Below, one piece after another: positions 22,920 to 23,870 of a stretch of DNA of 23,870 nucleotides. The first letter of the stretch is position 1, and the number at the start of each line of letters is the position of its first letter. Made by a program: the position numbers and the translations under genes. The DNA is from Eubacterium sp. (GTDB taxonomy: Bacteria > Bacillota > Clostridia > Lachnospirales > Lachnospiraceae): NCBI GenBank assembly GCA_003486385.1, contig DNFT01000092.1, forward strand, positions 1 to 23,870. Direction: 5' to 3'. The notes under the pieces are model-generated. The model worked only from the letters and a program-made list of their open reading frames with translations, had not been told where the DNA came from and did not search any database.

Positions 22920-23006
22920 CGATTTATGTTTCCAATTATATTATTATATGGTGGTAAAATCAATAAACAAACTCAATGAGAATATAAAATCTATAAGGAG
23001 AAAGCT

Positions 23007-23777
23007 ATGATTAGACAGATAATTAAGATTGACGAGGAAAAATGTACCGGCTGTGGTCTGTGTGCGACAGCCTGCCATGAAGGAGCCATAGATATAATTG
23101 ACGGAAAGGCCAAGCTTGTCCGTGAACACTACTGCGATGGTCTTGGGGACTGTCTCCCTGCATGCCCTGTCGACGCAATACACTTTGAGCATCGCGAGGC
23201 ACCTGCCTACGATGAAGCTGCCGTTCTCGCCGCAAAGGCCGCAAAGCAGGCGGAAGCTTCAAAGACTTCACCTGTTTTCCACGGCTGTCCCGGAACACGT
23301 TCAAGAGTAATATCCCATGCCGGACACAACAGCGGCTCAAATGCAGCCTCCGCCGACGGCAATGGCAGCACCACATCCCCCGCCGGCACTTCCGACAGTC
23401 TCAATGCCAACACAAGTGAGCTTATGCAGTGGCCCGTACAGATTAAGCTTGTCCCGATATGTGCCCCATACTTCGACGGTGCCAATCTGCTCATCGCCGC
23501 AGACTGCACAGCGTACGCTTACGGCAGCTTCCACAAGCGTTTTATAAAGAATCACATCACTGTAATCGGCTGTCCTAAGCTCGACGATATCGACTACACC
23601 GAAAAGCTTACACAGATTATCGCAAACAACAATATAAAGAGCGTAACTATAGTCCGCATGGAGGTTCCCTGCTGCGGCGGCATAGAGAATGCTGCGAAAA
23701 ACGCTCTCAAGGCAAGCGGTAAGTTCATCCCTTGGCAGGTGTACACAATATCCACCGAAGGTGAGATATTGGAATAA
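23007..23777 (+). CDS. Ferredoxin-like 4Fe-4S protein with a Cys-rich C-terminal domain
   Basis: A 256-residue protein. Residues 1-60 are a 2[4Fe-4S]-type ferredoxin domain. Cluster one has Cys13, 16, 19 and 23 in standard CxxCxxCxxxC spacing. The second motif, CDGLGDCLPACP, has Cys43, 49 and 53 but Leu46 where the second ligand should be. A Ser/Ala/Asn-rich linker follows (about 80-140). The C-terminal domain (141-256) has conserved-looking Cys at 152, 167, 189 and the pair PCCGG (222-223). Proteins of this kind are often encoded beside hybrid cluster protein (hcp) in Clostridia, and hcp may follow outside the window. GGAG lies six bases before the ATG. Confidence 0.85.
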   Translation: MIRQIIKIDEEKCTGCGLCATACHEGAIDIIDGKAKLVREHYCDGLGDCLPACPVDAIHFEHREAPAYDEAAVLAAKAAKQAEASKTSPVFHGCPGTRSRVISHAGHNSGSNAASADGNGSTTSPAGTSDSLNANTSELMQWPVQIKLVPICAPYFDGANLLIAADCTAYAYGSFHKRFIKNHITVIGCPKLDDIDYTEKLTQIIANNNIKSVTIVRMEVPCCGGIENAAKNALKASGKFIPWQVYTISTEGEILE

Positions 23778-23806
23778 TCGGCAGCATTCTGTGTCGGATT
23801 CGGGTG

Positions 23807-23839
23807 TCAAAACATGCCGGGCTAATCTATGAGTGTATA
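23807..23839. repeat. Palindromic intergenic repeat, copy B
   Basis: This segment shares TCAAAACATGC, then AT, TATGAGTG and ATA at identical spacing with the complement of copy A (17825-17793); the seven bases after the first block differ. The second arm of the palindrome, expected at 23842-23852, is degenerate (5 of 11). It lies 29 bases after the ferredoxin-like gene, in DNA with no other feature up to the window edge. Confidence 0.55.
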
Positions 23840-23870
23840 ACGTATTGTATTTATGCATATCAGCTCCGTT

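Noticed and set aside
23337..23858. Minus-strand open frame antisense to the ferredoxin-like gene
   Set aside because: The plus-strand frame has clear Fe-S motifs and a ribosome site. The antisense product has neither and begins inside the intergenic repeat region.

Overview
The window looks like a chromosomal housekeeping segment from an anaerobic, low-to-moderate GC Clostridia, most likely Lachnospiraceae. The evidence is the AGGAGG-type ribosome binding sites, AT-rich intergenic DNA, long-form hibernation factor, clostridial-type Tex and aspartate kinase, a Crp/Fnr-ferredoxin pair, and a CheW gene that implies a motile relative. There is no ribosomal RNA gene, phage, transposase or CRISPR array. 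Genus-level assignment is not possible by eye.

Layout, left to right. Positions 1-183 carry two tRNA-Ser genes on the minus strand (the GGA-anticodon one is cut by the window edge), driven by a promoter at 216-244. From 383 to 16294 every gene is on the minus strand, so transcription runs right to left. The order of transcription is: hpf (own promoter and terminator); secA - prfB (programmed +1 frameshift) - cheW - hom - lysC, closed by a strong terminator at 8684-8730; tex - YcxB-like gene - tsaE - tsaB - rimI, with a weak terminator at 4190-4214; then a small zinc-ribbon protein - RNase Z - membrane-anchored unknown - tsaD - ispD. Three t6A tRNA-modification proteins (TsaB, TsaD, TsaE) and RNase Z therefore sit in two adjacent units close to tRNA genes.

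The 16295-16819 gap holds the hpf promoter and, beyond it, a dense cluster of DnaA-box sequences. Then come trxB (minus), a short-chain dehydrogenase (plus) that may be the EF-P 5-aminopentanone reductase, and a minus-strand operon: Crp/Fnr regulator - glycosyltransferase - alpha/beta hydrolase (DUF2974-like) - AEC-family permease. Divergent from the regulator is a plus-strand ferredoxin-like protein of the kind often found beside hybrid cluster protein genes. The region between regulator and ferredoxin contains several symmetric sequences that look like operators.

The observations most worth following are: the DnaA-box cluster with no dnaA in sight (16587-16709); a dispersed palindromic repeat found at 17780-17825 and again in inverted orientation at 23807-23839; the FNR-sized palindrome between the Crp/Fnr regulator and the ferredoxin gene; and paired hairpins in the leader of the small zinc-ribbon gene. 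Most of the rest is conventional. I did not find a clearly new multi-gene system.
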